From positions 1-13,876 of the forward strand of contig JBGQAL010000065.1 of assembly GCA_041494285.1 (NCBI GenBank): a stretch of 13,876 bases of DNA, written 5' to 3'. Below the pieces are notes generated by a model. It was not told the origin of the DNA and searched no databases. It saw only the letters and a program-made list of their open reading frames with translations. A program made the position numbers and the translations under genes. This stretch comes from Fen-7 sp041494285 (GTDB taxonomy: Archaea; Halobacteriota; Methanosarcinia; Methanotrichales; Methanotrichaceae). Shown here in pieces: positions 1-7,460 of the stretch; the stretch's first letter is position 1; each line of letters opens with the position of its first letter.

Positions 1-363
1 ATAAAATTATATTGCCTATTTTTGCGCATAAAGTTAACGGTTGAGATTATACTGACATTAAGCCGCTGACTTTCGGTTCTTCCTCAAAGCCAGGATGCAC
101 ATAAAGGAACCCATAAATCAACTACAGGTTCATAGGTTAATTGACATATTGATTCGTATCGGTACACCCACAAAAATTATGCCAATATTCAAGTAGTATA
201 AACGCAATATTAAACCCTATCTGCAATGAGAATCCAAACAAAGAAATAGACATGGATTGTCGAGCAACTTCCGAGCTATACTTAAGAGACGAAATTGATC
301 TCAAGCTTGGTTCAAGATAAAATGATTTAATCAATACCTGCCCCAGAATAGGAGTTGATCGTA
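1..363. other. Non-coding leader region upstream of the propeller gene
   Basis: I see no convincing gene in these 363 bases. The reverse-strand reading frame that covers 137-553 is rich in Phe, Leu, Ser and Pro and is a shadow of the Lys-rich start of the next gene. A possible TATA-like stretch (GCTATACTTAAG, 275-286) lies upstream of the propeller gene. GGAG at 351-354, nine bases before the ATG at 364, looks like a ribosome-binding site. The left edge may belong to a neighbouring gene's flank. Confidence 0.5.
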
Positions 364-1500
364 ATGGCCAGGAAAAGCACAAAGGAAACCAAAAAAAATG
401 AAGAATCCAAAAAGGGCAAAAAGTCTGAGAAAAGAAGAGATCCCAAAAAGGACTCAAGGGCAATAAAAATCGAAGTAGAGAGCACAGGCGACATAGTGAA
501 AAAAGAAAAGGAAGAGGAGATCGTCTTTGCTGGGCCATTTTCAGGCACCCCATCTCTTATTCAGAGCAATTTTGGTCTCCAGGGAAACTTCGAGCTGGTG
601 GTGCCCATGTCCAATGGCGGCTTAGCGCATTACTGGCGTAACAACGATGATCCTGAGCTGCCTTGGTATGGACCTGTAAAATTCGGTGAAGCAAATGGCC
701 GATTCAATAGTTCGTCTCTGATTCAGAGTAACTTCGGAAGCCAGGGAAATCTCGAGCTGGCGGTTACTGAAGAAAGCGGGAAAAATTTGGTTTCGTTCTG
801 GCGGGATTCAGGTCCCTCTTTCGATTGGCATGGTCCAGGCTACATAGCTGAGCCATCCAAAAAGCCCATGTTCTGCGGAAATCCGTCCCTCATTAAGAGC
901 AGAAGTGGGCACAATGGCAACTTCGATCTTGTGGTGCCATTATTGGAGGGCGGCCTTGCTCACTACTGGCGGGACAATGACGATCCGGCTCTTCCCTGGT
1001 ACGGTCCTTTCACCTTCGGATCGGCTACCGGCGTTCTGTACGAATCCGTGACATTGATCCAGAGCAATTTCGGGAATCCAGGCAACCTTGAGCTTGTTGC
1101 TCGCTCCAAAGACAAGTTGGTTTTTTTCTGGAGAGGCCCCGGTCCTGAGTTCGAATGGAACGGTCCATTCATTATAGATAGAGGCGTTACGGGCTGCCCC
1201 TGCATGATTCAAAGCAAATTCGGATGTAAGGGCAACTTCGATCTGGTGGTTCCTCTGGCCTCTGGCGGATTGGGCTACTACTGGAGGGACAACGACGATG
1301 CAAACCTCTCCTGGCATGGAGCATTGATGTTCGGCACCCGTTTGGGCAAAGTTGATGCGGTTACTTTCATTCAGAGCAATTTTGGAGACCCTGGAAACCT
1401 CGAGCTAGTGGCCAGTGCCGGAGGACAACTGGCGTTCTTCTGGCGCGACTCAGGGCCGAACCTGATGTGGAATGGGCCGTCCTTCTCTATACCTATGTAA
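364..1500 (+). CDS. PLL-like beta-propeller repeat protein with Lys-rich N-terminal tail
   Basis: The 378-residue protein has a highly charged Lys/Glu-rich tail (residues 1-53), then six repeats of about 45-55 residues. Each repeat has the pattern (S/T)LIQSNFG..GN(F/L)(E/D)LVV...GL.(H/F)(Y/F)WR.....(P)W.GP. This resembles the PLL-like propeller-lectin repeat known from Photorhabdus lectins and many uncharacterised proteins. Repeats alternate: types 1, 3 and 5 have HYWRDNDDP..PWYGP.(T)FG, while 2, 4 and 6 have FFWRDSGP...WNGP, so the fold looks like three tandem pairs. FAGPF at residues 55-59 could supply the strand that closes the ring. There is no signal peptide or membrane segment, so it is predicted cytoplasmic, which is unusual for a lectin-like protein. 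The ATG at 364 was chosen over the TTG at 355 because GGAG (351-354) is well spaced from it. Ligand and role are unknown. Confidence 0.8.
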   Translation: MARKSTKETKKNEESKKGKKSEKRRDPKKDSRAIKIEVESTGDIVKKEKEEEIVFAGPFSGTPSLIQSNFGLQGNFELVVPMSNGGLAHYWRNNDDPELPWYGPVKFGEANGRFNSSSLIQSNFGSQGNLELAVTEESGKNLVSFWRDSGPSFDWHGPGYIAEPSKKPMFCGNPSLIKSRSGHNGNFDLVVPLLEGGLAHYWRDNDDPALPWYGPFTFGSATGVLYESVTLIQSNFGNPGNLELVARSKDKLVFFWRGPGPEFEWNGPFIIDRGVTGCPCMIQSKFGCKGNFDLVVPLASGGLGYYWRDNDDANLSWHGALMFGTRLGKVDAVTFIQSNFGDPGNLELVASAGGQLAFFWRDSGPNLMWNGPSFSIPM

Positions 1501-1617
1501 ACGAAGTTGGTGGGTTGCACGACTATGATAAATTGTTGATGCTGTTGGGAGCGATGAGGGCAGAGACCCAAGGCACGACCGACGAAAGTGCTGATGGCCG
1601 TAAGCCAGCATAGCAAT

Positions 1618-1625
1618 TTTATATC
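1618..1625 (+). promoter_or_regulatory. TATA-like box of surE
   Basis: TTTATATC is centred about 27 nt upstream of the surE ATG at 1648, and no purine-rich ribosome-binding site lies between them. The spacing predicts transcription starting at or next to the start codon (a leaderless mRNA). Confidence 0.55.
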
Positions 1626-1647
1626 TTGGATTTAAATTAGCCCGCAA

Positions 1648-2442
1648 ATGTACCGGATATTGGTTACCAACGACGATGGTATTTATGCGTCTGGGTTAAA
1701 GGCCGCAGCCCAAGGCGTAAAAGGCCTTGGCGATGTGTTCGTGGTTGCACCCTCAGGACAGATGAGCGGAGTCGGAAGATCGATATCCGTCTTCGAACCC
1801 CTCCGGTTTGCCGAAGTGAACATGGACGGCCAGAAAGCTTATGCAGTAACCGGGACTCCCACGGATTCGGTGATCATCGGCATCTTCGCCATAATGAAAG
1901 GAAAGATGCCTGATCTGGTCGTCTCGGGGATAAACGTTGGCGAGAATATCAGCACCGATACCGTCACCACCAGCGGGACCATCGGCGCTGCCCTGGAAGC
2001 CGCAAGCTACGGAATTCCCTCAATTGCAGTCTCGATTCAAGCTGTGGATCAAGGAGATAAGTTTGATTTTCACCACGAAGATAAACACAGCTTTGAAGTT
2101 GCTATAAAGCTGGTCCGAAGGATTGCATCGAAAGTTTTAGAGAAAGGCCTTCCCAAAGGCGTGGATTTGCTGAACTTGAATGTCCCGGCCAAAGCTACTG
2201 AGGATACCGAGGTTGTCATGACCAGACTCGCTCGAAAGATCTTTCGGACCTCCGTTCAGGAGAGGTTCGATCCCAGAGGCAGGCCCTACTACTGGATAGA
2301 CGGCGATCTGATCTGCTCAGAGGCCGTTGGGACTGACGTCCGAGCCGTCTATCAGGATGGGAAGATCTCTGTAACGCCTCTGACCCTTGATTCGACTTCA
2401 CGAACAGACTTTGATGAAATACGAGACCTGATTGAGGATTGA
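1648..2442 (+). CDS. surE: 5'/3'-nucleotidase SurE
   Basis: SurE is a metal-dependent phosphatase that dephosphorylates nucleoside 5'- and 3'-monophosphates and probably serves nucleotide salvage in the cytoplasm. The 264-residue product has the full active site: the TNDDG motif with metal ligands Asp9 and Asp10, Ser40 in GQMSGVGRS, and Asn96 in SGINVGENIS. The T-SGT-GAA(L)EA segment (about 107-118) is also typical. Length matches the family (about 250-270). A TATA-like box 27 nt upstream and the lack of a Shine-Dalgarno support this ATG and leaderless translation. The next gene starts about 8 bases after the stop, so the two probably form an operon. Confidence 0.95.
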   Translation: MYRILVTNDDGIYASGLKAAAQGVKGLGDVFVVAPSGQMSGVGRSISVFEPLRFAEVNMDGQKAYAVTGTPTDSVIIGIFAIMKGKMPDLVVSGINVGENISTDTVTTSGTIGAALEAASYGIPSIAVSIQAVDQGDKFDFHHEDKHSFEVAIKLVRRIASKVLEKGLPKGVDLLNLNVPAKATEDTEVVMTRLARKIFRTSVQERFDPRGRPYYWIDGDLICSEAVGTDVRAVYQDGKISVTPLTLDSTSRTDFDEIRDLIED

Positions 2443-2449
2443 GCGCATT

Positions 2450-3004
2450 ATGTTGAGAGACGATTTCCTGAGCTTGAGATTCGACGAAAAGGTCTCTTAC
2501 TTGATAGAGAACCTACGGGTTGTGCCCGATGACCTGGCTGAGAAAGGTGTGGAAGTCTTGCTCCAGGCCAATGAGATAGAGCATGCAGTTGTCCTGGCCA
2601 GAGACAAAGGGATGATCAAGAGAGCAATCGGCATCCTTGTTGATGCCGGAGACTATCTCTGGGCTGCGCTCATCGCTAAGAATGCAGGCCTGATGGAAGA
2701 GACCCTGCGACTGTACAAAGATGGGCTGAGTTATTACATTGACACGGAGATGTACGGTCGAGCATTGTCGGCCGCCACCGCCCTGAAGCTGCCGCCAGAT
2801 GAGATTGATGCCCTTTTCAGGAAAGGGATGGAAGTAGAAAGCAGATCCATGAACCTGGGAGCCGCAAGAGCCATGATCGATAACGCAATGGAGTCCCTGG
2901 AGATCTCTCTCCTTGGCAGAGAAGGCGAGCTGTCCGAGGAGTTAATGGCGGCGATGAAGGCTGAGAGGAAAAGAATGGGGGATCGGGATGGGATTGATCG
3001 TTAA
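2450..3004 (+). CDS. Alpha-helical (solenoid/TPR-like) protein of unknown function
   Basis: I do not recognise a named family with certainty. The 184-residue product is almost entirely helical and has recurring short Ala-rich hairpins (for example ANEIEHAVVLARDKGMIKRA, DAGDYLWAALIAKNAG, EMYGRALSAATALKL), which suggests a TPR- or clathrin-repeat-like solenoid, usually a protein-binding scaffold. The C-terminus is Lys/Arg/Glu-rich. It starts 7 nt after the surE stop, so it is probably co-transcribed. The ATG at 2450 has a GAGG 12 nt upstream. A TTG at 2432, overlapping surE, would add six residues and cannot be excluded. It converges on rnz with only 18 bases between the stop codons. Confidence 0.8.
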   Translation: MLRDDFLSLRFDEKVSYLIENLRVVPDDLAEKGVEVLLQANEIEHAVVLARDKGMIKRAIGILVDAGDYLWAALIAKNAGLMEETLRLYKDGLSYYIDTEMYGRALSAATALKLPPDEIDALFRKGMEVESRSMNLGAARAMIDNAMESLEISLLGREGELSEELMAAMKAERKRMGDRDGIDR

Positions 3005-3022
3005 CCTAATCATAGCTAACCT

Positions 3023-3940
3023 TTAATCATCCTTCAGCCTGATCTCAATGCTCATCAGGTCCTCGGCCACAATCGTGTTCTCGAAGAAGCGCCTTGATTC
3101 TTCAATTAATGGTGAGATGTCATCTGAATACCTGGAGCTGATGTGAGTCAATACAAGCTGCCTCACGCCGGCGCGTTTGGCAAGCTTTGCCGCCTCTCCC
3201 GCAGTTGTGTGCCTCGTCTCCTGGGCCCAATCGGCCATATCTTCAGCCAGGGCACTATCGTGTATAAGGAGATCTGCACCCTGGCTCGCCGTCTCAATCG
3301 ACTGACAAGGCCTTGTGTCGCCGGTGTAAACAACCATTCTCCCTGATCTAGGGGGACCCATGACCTGATCAGGACTGATCAATCTGCCATTGACCTCGAC
3401 CGACTGGCCGTGCTGAAGCTTTCCGAAGAGCGGCCCTGATGGTACGCCAAGCGCAATGGCTTCCTCGCGGTTGAATCTGCCTAGCCTCTTATCCTCCCGC
3501 AGACAGTAACCAAGGCTCGGAACACTGTGATTGGTTTGGACAGCCTCAACGCTGTAGCCGCTCATCTCAACGATATCTCCTGGACCCAGCTCCATTCCCC
3601 TTACCTCGAAGTTCCTGAAGAAACAACCTATTGAGTTGAACTTCTCCAGAAGATCGATAGTTCGAGCAGGACCCGCTATGGTAAGTGGGGTTTTCCTTCC
3701 CTGAAAGGCCATCGTCTCAAGCAACCCGGGGATGCCCAAGATGTGGTCAGCATGGTGGTGTGTCAGGAAGATGTAGTTCAGCCTCATCATCCCAGTCCTT
3801 GCACGCATCATCTGACGCTGGGTACCTTCTCCGCAGTCGAATAGGATCAGCTCTCCCTCTCTGTTGACAAGGACTGCGGATGGGTTTCTCTCTGGTGTAG
3901 GCAGCGAGCCGGCGGTTCCAAGAAATACCACGTTGAGCAT
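3023..3940 (-). CDS. rnz: Ribonuclease Z (tRNA 3'-endonuclease)
   Basis: RNase Z cuts precursor tRNAs after the discriminator base to remove the 3' trailer. The 305-residue product is a short-form (RNase Z-S) metallo-beta-lactamase enzyme. Visible motifs: FLGTAGS.PT..RNPS at the N-terminus, the zinc motif HHHADH (residues 61-66), further ligands His138, Asp208 (YTGDTR) and His266 (LTHISSRY), and HTTAGEA near 244. The Gly/Pro-rich exosite arm lies near 154-185 (GVPSGPLFGKL). The start is supported by a TATA-like sequence about 28 nt upstream and by homology-like length. It is in the same direction as the RNA ligase partner gene upstream, separated by about 90 bases. Confidence 0.95.
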   Translation of the reverse strand: MLNVVFLGTAGSLPTPERNPSAVLVNREGELILFDCGEGTQRQMMRARTGMMRLNYIFLTHHHADHILGIPGLLETMAFQGRKTPLTIAGPARTIDLLEKFNSIGCFFRNFEVRGMELGPGDIVEMSGYSVEAVQTNHSVPSLGYCLREDKRLGRFNREEAIALGVPSGPLFGKLQHGQSVEVNGRLISPDQVMGPPRSGRMVVYTGDTRPCQSIETASQGADLLIHDSALAEDMADWAQETRHTTAGEAAKLAKRAGVRQLVLTHISSRYSDDISPLIEESRRFFENTIVAEDLMSIEIRLKDD

Positions 3941-3964
3941 TCAATAACTCAATGATCGGGGCCC

Positions 3965-3987
3965 GATATGAAATTTTGCCTCATATC
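3965..3987 (-). promoter_or_regulatory. Inverted repeat overlapping the rnz TATA-like box
   Basis: GATATGA (3965-3971) and TCATATC (3981-3987) form a perfect 7-bp inverted repeat with a 9-bp spacer. The arm nearer rnz provides a TATA-like sequence (TTCATATC on the minus strand) about 28 nt from the rnz ATG. A dyad over the TATA box could be an operator, or a coincidence of AT-rich sequence. It could also act as a hairpin after the upstream gene. Confidence 0.4.
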
Positions 3988-4030
3988 ATCTTCGGCCCGC
4001 CGAGAGATCGACCCAGCCGAACATTAGTTT

Positions 4031-4747
4031 TCAGATCATCCTATCCTCTTTTTCCTCCTCGAGTTCAACTCTGAGGTCTATGGCCCCCATGTACTCTCTG
4101 ATCATTACTGGGAAGGAACGAGACTCCATGAACCGGAGACCAAGCTGCTCCGACCAGCGTTGTATTCCGAGATCCTGAGAAACAACTGCAGCGTCCAGGT
4201 CCTTTGCCAGGAGCAGAACATCGATGTCTGGAGCGCTGTCCAGAATACCGTAACGCAGTGATGCCCTGTACTTCTCTCTGAACTTTCGAATTATGCCTCC
4301 TACTGTCTCCCTCTCGATCTCTTCCTTCATGTCCTTAAGGCTCGCTCCGCTCTCGCTTAAAGCGATGCATCGGGCCACAGATTCCCAGATGGCTTCCTCC
4401 GAGATGTTCATGCCTTTATTGATCCTGCCTCGCATAAAGTCAACATACTCGTAGAAGATCTTGGACGGCACCTTGACCTTGTATCGATCAGGAGTCTTCT
4501 TGACGAGCCATGTGTCAACTTTGCTCAAGACCATGGCATCGCAGTTGTTATGCCGGACGAAGTCCTTTATCTCGTTGTAGACTGAAGGGTAGGGAACATA
4601 GCAGCTTATTCCAAGATGGAGCCTTGCCTGGGCGACCCGATCCAGTATGGCACTCATTCCCTCGCAGATGGTTGAACAGCCCTCGCTCTCCCATGCCTGG
4701 GAATCTGTGAGGGCGGTAGTATCAAGAACGAACCTCTGCCGCAACAT
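4031..4747 (-). CDS. RNA ligase partner protein (MJ1548-type PIN-domain family)
   Basis: The 238-residue product begins RQRFVLDTTALTD and matches the archaeal 'RNA ligase partner' PIN family (MJ1548 type), named for its association with the Rnl3-type ATP-dependent RNA ligase. PIN folds are metal-dependent nucleases. Acidic residues placed like a PIN active site are Asp9, Glu59, Asp174/Asp176 (SAPDIDVLLLAKDLDA) and Asp192 (VVSQDLGI). Its own activity is not well established. A longer frame runs upstream to 4822, but the ATG at 4747 fits the family N-terminus and has a TATA-like ATATAAG about 27 nt upstream, so I use it. No ligase gene is in the window. The neighbour is rnz, another RNA-processing gene. 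Confidence 0.88.
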   Translation of the reverse strand: MLRQRFVLDTTALTDSQAWESEGCSTICEGMSAILDRVAQARLHLGISCYVPYPSVYNEIKDFVRHNNCDAMVLSKVDTWLVKKTPDRYKVKVPSKIFYEYVDFMRGRINKGMNISEEAIWESVARCIALSESGASLKDMKEEIERETVGGIIRKFREKYRASLRYGILDSAPDIDVLLLAKDLDAAVVSQDLGIQRWSEQLGLRFMESRSFPVMIREYMGAIDLRVELEEEKEDRMI

Positions 4748-4770
4748 CCTTTGTTTATATGAATGAGGTG

Positions 4771-4777
4771 ATATAAG
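4771..4777 (-). promoter_or_regulatory. TATA-like box of the RNA ligase partner gene
   Basis: On the minus strand this reads CTTATAT(C), centred about 27 nt upstream of the ATG at 4747. There is no clear Shine-Dalgarno between, so a leaderless mRNA is likely. It lies inside the longer open frame that starts at 4822, which argues against that longer start. Confidence 0.55.
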
Positions 4778-5034
4778 ATAACTTCCTACAAATAGCGTAG
4801 CGTAACGAATAGATAACAACATAGAGCGGTGTAAACGAACAGATGGGATGCTTGGGCCGTTGAAAAAATGAACTTCAACTCGCCGCGATGAAGGTAGTAG
4901 TTCGAAATATTTCCAATGCTGTGCACGGTAACGATAAAGCAGCTCACATCTTTGTCGGCCAGAGGTTTTTCAGAACACTGCAAGATCATTTAACCACCGA
5001 TAACCCTAAAACTCATTCTCGCATACTAAACAAC
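4778..5034. other. Divergent intergenic region between the PIN gene and ribC
   Basis: About 257 bases separate the two divergent promoters. An open frame in phase with ribC starts at 4888, but the residues it would add do not resemble RibC, so I treat this as non-coding. A weak TATA-like CTAAAA (5006-5011) lies about 27 nt before the ribC ATG. I see no RNA gene here. Confidence 0.5.
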
Positions 5035-5517
5035 ATGAAAGTTGGCATAGCCGACACCACATTTGCCCGTTACGACATGGCCAAGACCGCTATCAGAGAG
5101 CTGAAAGAAGGTGCCTCAGTTCAAATTGCCAGGTACACAGTGCCTGGGGTTAAAGATCTGCCTGTTGCAGCAAAGAAGCTGATCGAGGAAGAGGACTGCG
5201 ATATCGTCATGGCCTTGGGGATGCCCGGAGCAGCTCCGAAGGACAAGATGTGCGCCCACGAGGCTTCCTCCGGGCTTATCATGGCCCAGCTCATGACCAA
5301 CAAGCACATCATAGAGGTTTTTGTCCATGAGGATGAAGCCTCCGACGAGCCCACACTTGCCTGGCTGGCCGAGCAGCGCACAGTGGAGCATGTCAGGAAC
5401 GTTCTGGATATTCTCTACCGTCCCGAGAGACTTACCCAGAGAGCCGGGACAGGACAGCGACAGGGTTTCGAGGATGCCGGGCCGATAGAGGGTGGCAACG
5501 GCAGCGGAGGGCATTAG
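5035..5517 (+). CDS. ribC: Archaeal riboflavin synthase
   Basis: Archaeal RibC converts two molecules of 6,7-dimethyl-8-ribityllumazine to riboflavin, the last step before FMN, FAD and the methanogen deazaflavin pool. It is related to lumazine synthase and unrelated to bacterial riboflavin synthase. The 160-residue product starts KVGIADTTFARYDMA and has TVPGVKDLPVAAKKLIEE, ALGMPGAAPKDK, HEASSGLIMAQLM and VFVHEDEA. These are characteristic of the archaeal enzyme, and the length fits (about 155) apart from a Gly-rich C-terminal tail of about 20 residues. The ATG at 5035 is the family start. Upstream in-frame codons back to 4888 are rejected. Confidence 0.93.
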   Translation: MKVGIADTTFARYDMAKTAIRELKEGASVQIARYTVPGVKDLPVAAKKLIEEEDCDIVMALGMPGAAPKDKMCAHEASSGLIMAQLMTNKHIIEVFVHEDEASDEPTLAWLAEQRTVEHVRNVLDILYRPERLTQRAGTGQRQGFEDAGPIEGGNGSGGH

Positions 5518-5549
5518 AGCCCAATGGATAGACCCAGAATCTGTGGGCT
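5518..5549 (+). terminator. Weak hairpin directly after ribC
   Basis: AGCCCA (5518-5523) and TGGGCT (5544-5549) form a 6-bp stem with a 20-nt loop starting at the base after the ribC stop codon. There is no strong T-tract, so the terminator role is tentative. Confidence 0.25.
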
Positions 5550-5612
5550 GAGGATATTTCCTTTGGTTGTGTCCTTGGCAGTCACATTCAAGACGAGGAA
5601 GGCGAGGGTTAT

Positions 5613-5622
5613 CTAAAAATAC
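5613..5622 (+). promoter_or_regulatory. TATA-like box of the membrane hydrolase gene
   Basis: CTAAAAATAC is centred about 28 nt before the ATG at 5646 but only about 16 nt before the ATG at 5634. Archaeal spacing therefore favours the 5646 start and a leaderless mRNA. Confidence 0.4.
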
Positions 5623-5645
5623 TTCAAAAGCTTATGATAATATAT

Positions 5646-6584
5646 ATGGATTTCTTCACCCATCTCATGATCGGTTTTCTTCTCTCCTCGTGGTTAGGTG
5701 GGTCCTTTTCCAATCAATACATGGTTCTGGGGACTCTGATGGCTGTACTTCCTGATTTTGATATCTTTATGTATCCTTTGTGGAAAAGAATGCCCATAAC
5801 CCGCCATCACGGAATAACCCACACCGCCATATTTGTCATAGCTGCTTCTGTGACTTTGTTCGCTGCCTATGGAGCCTTCACCGGCATCGCCGCCGACCCG
5901 AAGCTGCTCATAGTGATGCTACTGGGAGGTTTCTCCCACATATTCTGTGACTTCATCACCAACTGGGGGGTGCCTCTTTTCTACCCGTTTGAAAAAGGGT
6001 ACTCCAAGATCAATTTGGATATGTCAATTAACCCTTACACCATCCTGTTATTTTTCCCAGGCGTGATCTTCCTAGACGCTGCTCGCCTAAATTACCTGGT
6101 TCCCTTCGATTTAAAAAATGCAACAGTCGTTCTTGGGCTGGTCTACCTGGTTTACTTTGTTTCCAGAGGCGGCTTTAAGATTTACAATACCATGAAACCG
6201 GGGAATCGAGGGTTTGCTGCTCTTCCCACACTGTCTCCATACAAGTGGAAGTTCGCCAAAAGAACTGAAACTGATGAAGAAATACGGGTCCTCATAAAAA
6301 GCAATCCTCGAACCAAGACTTACGTGATACCAAAAGGCGGGCTGGAGAGGATAACCAAATGCCAAGATTTAGTCAGCACCTACTGGCTTGGACAAGTTCA
6401 GGATAACATGCGAGTGTTTGAATATCCATATTACGAAACGGATTGCCAGGATGGAAGGATGAAAATAACCTGGCGTTCGGCAGAGATGGGTGAGCTGTTG
6501 AGCGTCCATGTCGTGTGCGAAGGAAATAATCTCAATTCTTGGGTCGAGTTCAAAAGAGGGAAAAAAGTGTTCTCGCGCCAATGA
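5646..6584 (+). CDS. Membrane-bound YdjM/YfhP-type metal-dependent hydrolase
   Basis: The N-terminal ~180 residues are a multi-pass membrane domain of the YdjM/YfhP (LexA-binding, putative metal-dependent hydrolase) family. Conserved polar residues are His6 (MDFFTHLMIG), Asp37/Asp39 (LPDFDIF), the RHHGITHT motif (53-60) and His98/Asp102 (FSHIFCDF), a likely metal site near the membrane. After about residue 180 comes a soluble C-terminal domain of about 130 residues, beginning LPTLSPYKWKF, as in the longer YfhP-like members. The substrate is unknown. I chose ATG 5646 over 5634 because family members start MDF.TH and the TATA spacing fits. The 3' end runs directly into repeat R1, which begins a few bases after the stop, so the island border is at this gene. 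Confidence 0.85.
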   Translation: MDFFTHLMIGFLLSSWLGGSFSNQYMVLGTLMAVLPDFDIFMYPLWKRMPITRHHGITHTAIFVIAASVTLFAAYGAFTGIAADPKLLIVMLLGGFSHIFCDFITNWGVPLFYPFEKGYSKINLDMSINPYTILLFFPGVIFLDAARLNYLVPFDLKNATVVLGLVYLVYFVSRGGFKIYNTMKPGNRGFAALPTLSPYKWKFAKRTETDEEIRVLIKSNPRTKTYVIPKGGLERITKCQDLVSTYWLGQVQDNMRVFEYPYYETDCQDGRMKITWRSAEMGELLSVHVVCEGNNLNSWVEFKRGKKVFSRQ

Positions 6585-6590
6585 AGACAG

Positions 6591-6778
6591 GAAGCCCGGA
6601 ACAGAAGCAGCAAGGCGGGCAGCCTGCAACATTTACCCTTCCCCAGCTCGTCCAGGATGCCTGCGGCCACGCTAACGCTGACTCTCGATCTCTCCCGAGA
6701 CTTTCTGGCAAGGACTTGGCACAGAGCAGATTCTCGGATTCCCCCAAGGATTCGATCGTCGCATCTGCCAGGAAAAAT
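6591..6778 (-). repeat. Dispersed repeat copy R1 (hsdM tail + spacer, degraded)
   Basis: Read on the minus strand this copy holds a badly decayed hsdM 3' end. GILDELGKGK is still legible, and upstream lie scraps of ESEN-L and REI-ESL in mixed frames. Then comes the conserved post-stop stretch with GCAGGCTGCCCGCCTTGCTG. The stop codon position reads TGT instead of TGA. One end almost touches the YdjM/YfhP stop codon and the other reaches the stop codon of the hepT gene at 6779, so the copy exactly fills the gap between two genes. It lacks the outer ~100 bp of the spacer. Confidence 0.65.
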
Positions 6779-7141
6779 CTACTCTAGGTTTTCTTGTTTA
6801 TCGATCTCTCTTAGAGCCATCTCAACAAGAGGCTTCACTTGAGGGAGATCGCAGGTTGCCGTATCCCACACAACTTCGAGGTTTATTCCGAAATAGCCGT
6901 GTACAACCTTGTCCCTCATCCCGGTCATATCTTCCCACGGAATCTCGGGATATAGATCTCTTACTTGCGCAGGTATGTGCTTTGCAGCCTCTCCAAGGAC
7001 ACGCAGACACCAGAGTACGGCGAAGACGGTCCTCTTATCGTTTATAAAATCATCAGCTTCGTAGTCAGCCAAAAAGTCTTCGATGTAATCTATTGAACCC
7101 AAAATATCCTGAAGGAAATCGCCATACTCCCGAACATTCAT
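6779..7141 (-). CDS. hepT: HepT (HEPN, DUF86) RNase toxin, pair 1
   Basis: HepT-type HEPN proteins are RNases neutralised when the partner MntA transfers AMP to a tyrosine in the R-X4-H-X-Y motif (type VII toxin-antitoxin). This 120-residue protein has the complete motif in MRDKVVHGYFGI: Arg76, His81, Tyr83. The upstream helix with FINDKRTVFAVLWCLRVLGEA and the HIPAQV...YPEIPW segment are typical of DUF86. Its ATG overlaps the mntA stop in an ATGA junction, which indicates tight translational coupling. Its stop codon abuts repeat R1. Confidence 0.92.
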   Translation of the reverse strand: MNVREYGDFLQDILGSIDYIEDFLADYEADDFINDKRTVFAVLWCLRVLGEAAKHIPAQVRDLYPEIPWEDMTGMRDKVVHGYFGINLEVVWDTATCDLPQVKPLVEMALREIDKQENLE

Positions 7142-7431
7142 ACGTAGACGACCTCTCTCAGGATATGCTTGCCTATCCTGGGCTTGAGCGAATTTTTCAT
7201 GACCAGGTCGACTTTTTCACCGAGGAGCTCACTTAAGAAACGCTCCAGTCGGACTATTTCAAAAAGACTTACTCTCCCTTCAAACTCCACTAAGATATCG
7301 AGGTCGCTGGCCTCTTTCTGCTCACCTCGTACGAATGAGCCAAAGATGCCTATCTCCTTGACATTGAACCTCTCGTTAAGCAGGTCCTTATTTTCCTTGA
7401 GCTTTGCCTCGATTTCCTGAAGGCTTCTCAT
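7138..7431 (-). CDS. mntA: MntA-type minimal nucleotidyltransferase antitoxin, pair 1
   Basis: The 97-residue protein has the nucleotidyltransferase core GIFGSFVRGEQKEASDLDIL: Gly31-Ser32, Asp43 and Asp45, with a third acidic residue at Asp75 (KVDLV). This is the form that AMPylates and inactivates HepT. The frame stays open upstream to 7719, but those codons read as an hsdM tail (repeat R2). I place the start at 7431, the start of the usual MNT N-terminus, with GAGG about 10 nt upstream and a TATA-like box at 7451-7460. It overlaps hepT by 4 bases. Confidence 0.9.
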   Translation of the reverse strand: MRSLQEIEAKLKENKDLLNERFNVKEIGIFGSFVRGEQKEASDLDILVEFEGRVSLFEIVRLERFLSELLGEKVDLVMKNSLKPRIGKHILREVVYV

Positions 7432-7450
7432 CTTGGCATCCTCTACTAAG

Positions 7451-7460
7451 GGTATAAAAG
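7451..7460 (-). promoter_or_regulatory. TATA-like box of mntA/hepT pair 1
   Basis: On the minus strand CTTTTATACC lies about 24 nt upstream of the ATG at 7431. A second AT-rich stretch (ATTTTAAATAAT near 7470-7481) is an alternative. Either places the promoter downstream of the hsdM remnant, so the pair has its own transcription start. Confidence 0.45.

Noticed and set aside
137..553. 138-codon reverse-strand open frame
   Set aside because: It overlaps the Lys-rich start of the propeller gene in antisense. Its Phe/Leu/Ser-rich composition is what antisense of AAA/GAA-rich coding DNA gives, and no domain is seen.
940..1616. Several reverse-strand open frames inside the propeller gene
   Set aside because: They are antisense shadows of a repetitive gene with regular codon pattern, and the forward frame has clear repeats.
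4748..4822. Upstream extension of the RNA ligase partner protein
   Set aside because: The extension does not resemble the family N-terminus, and the likely TATA box lies inside it.
4888..5034. 49-residue N-terminal extension of RibC
   Set aside because: RibC proteins begin at KVGIADTTFA; the extra residues have no family match and the archaeal promoter would fall within them.
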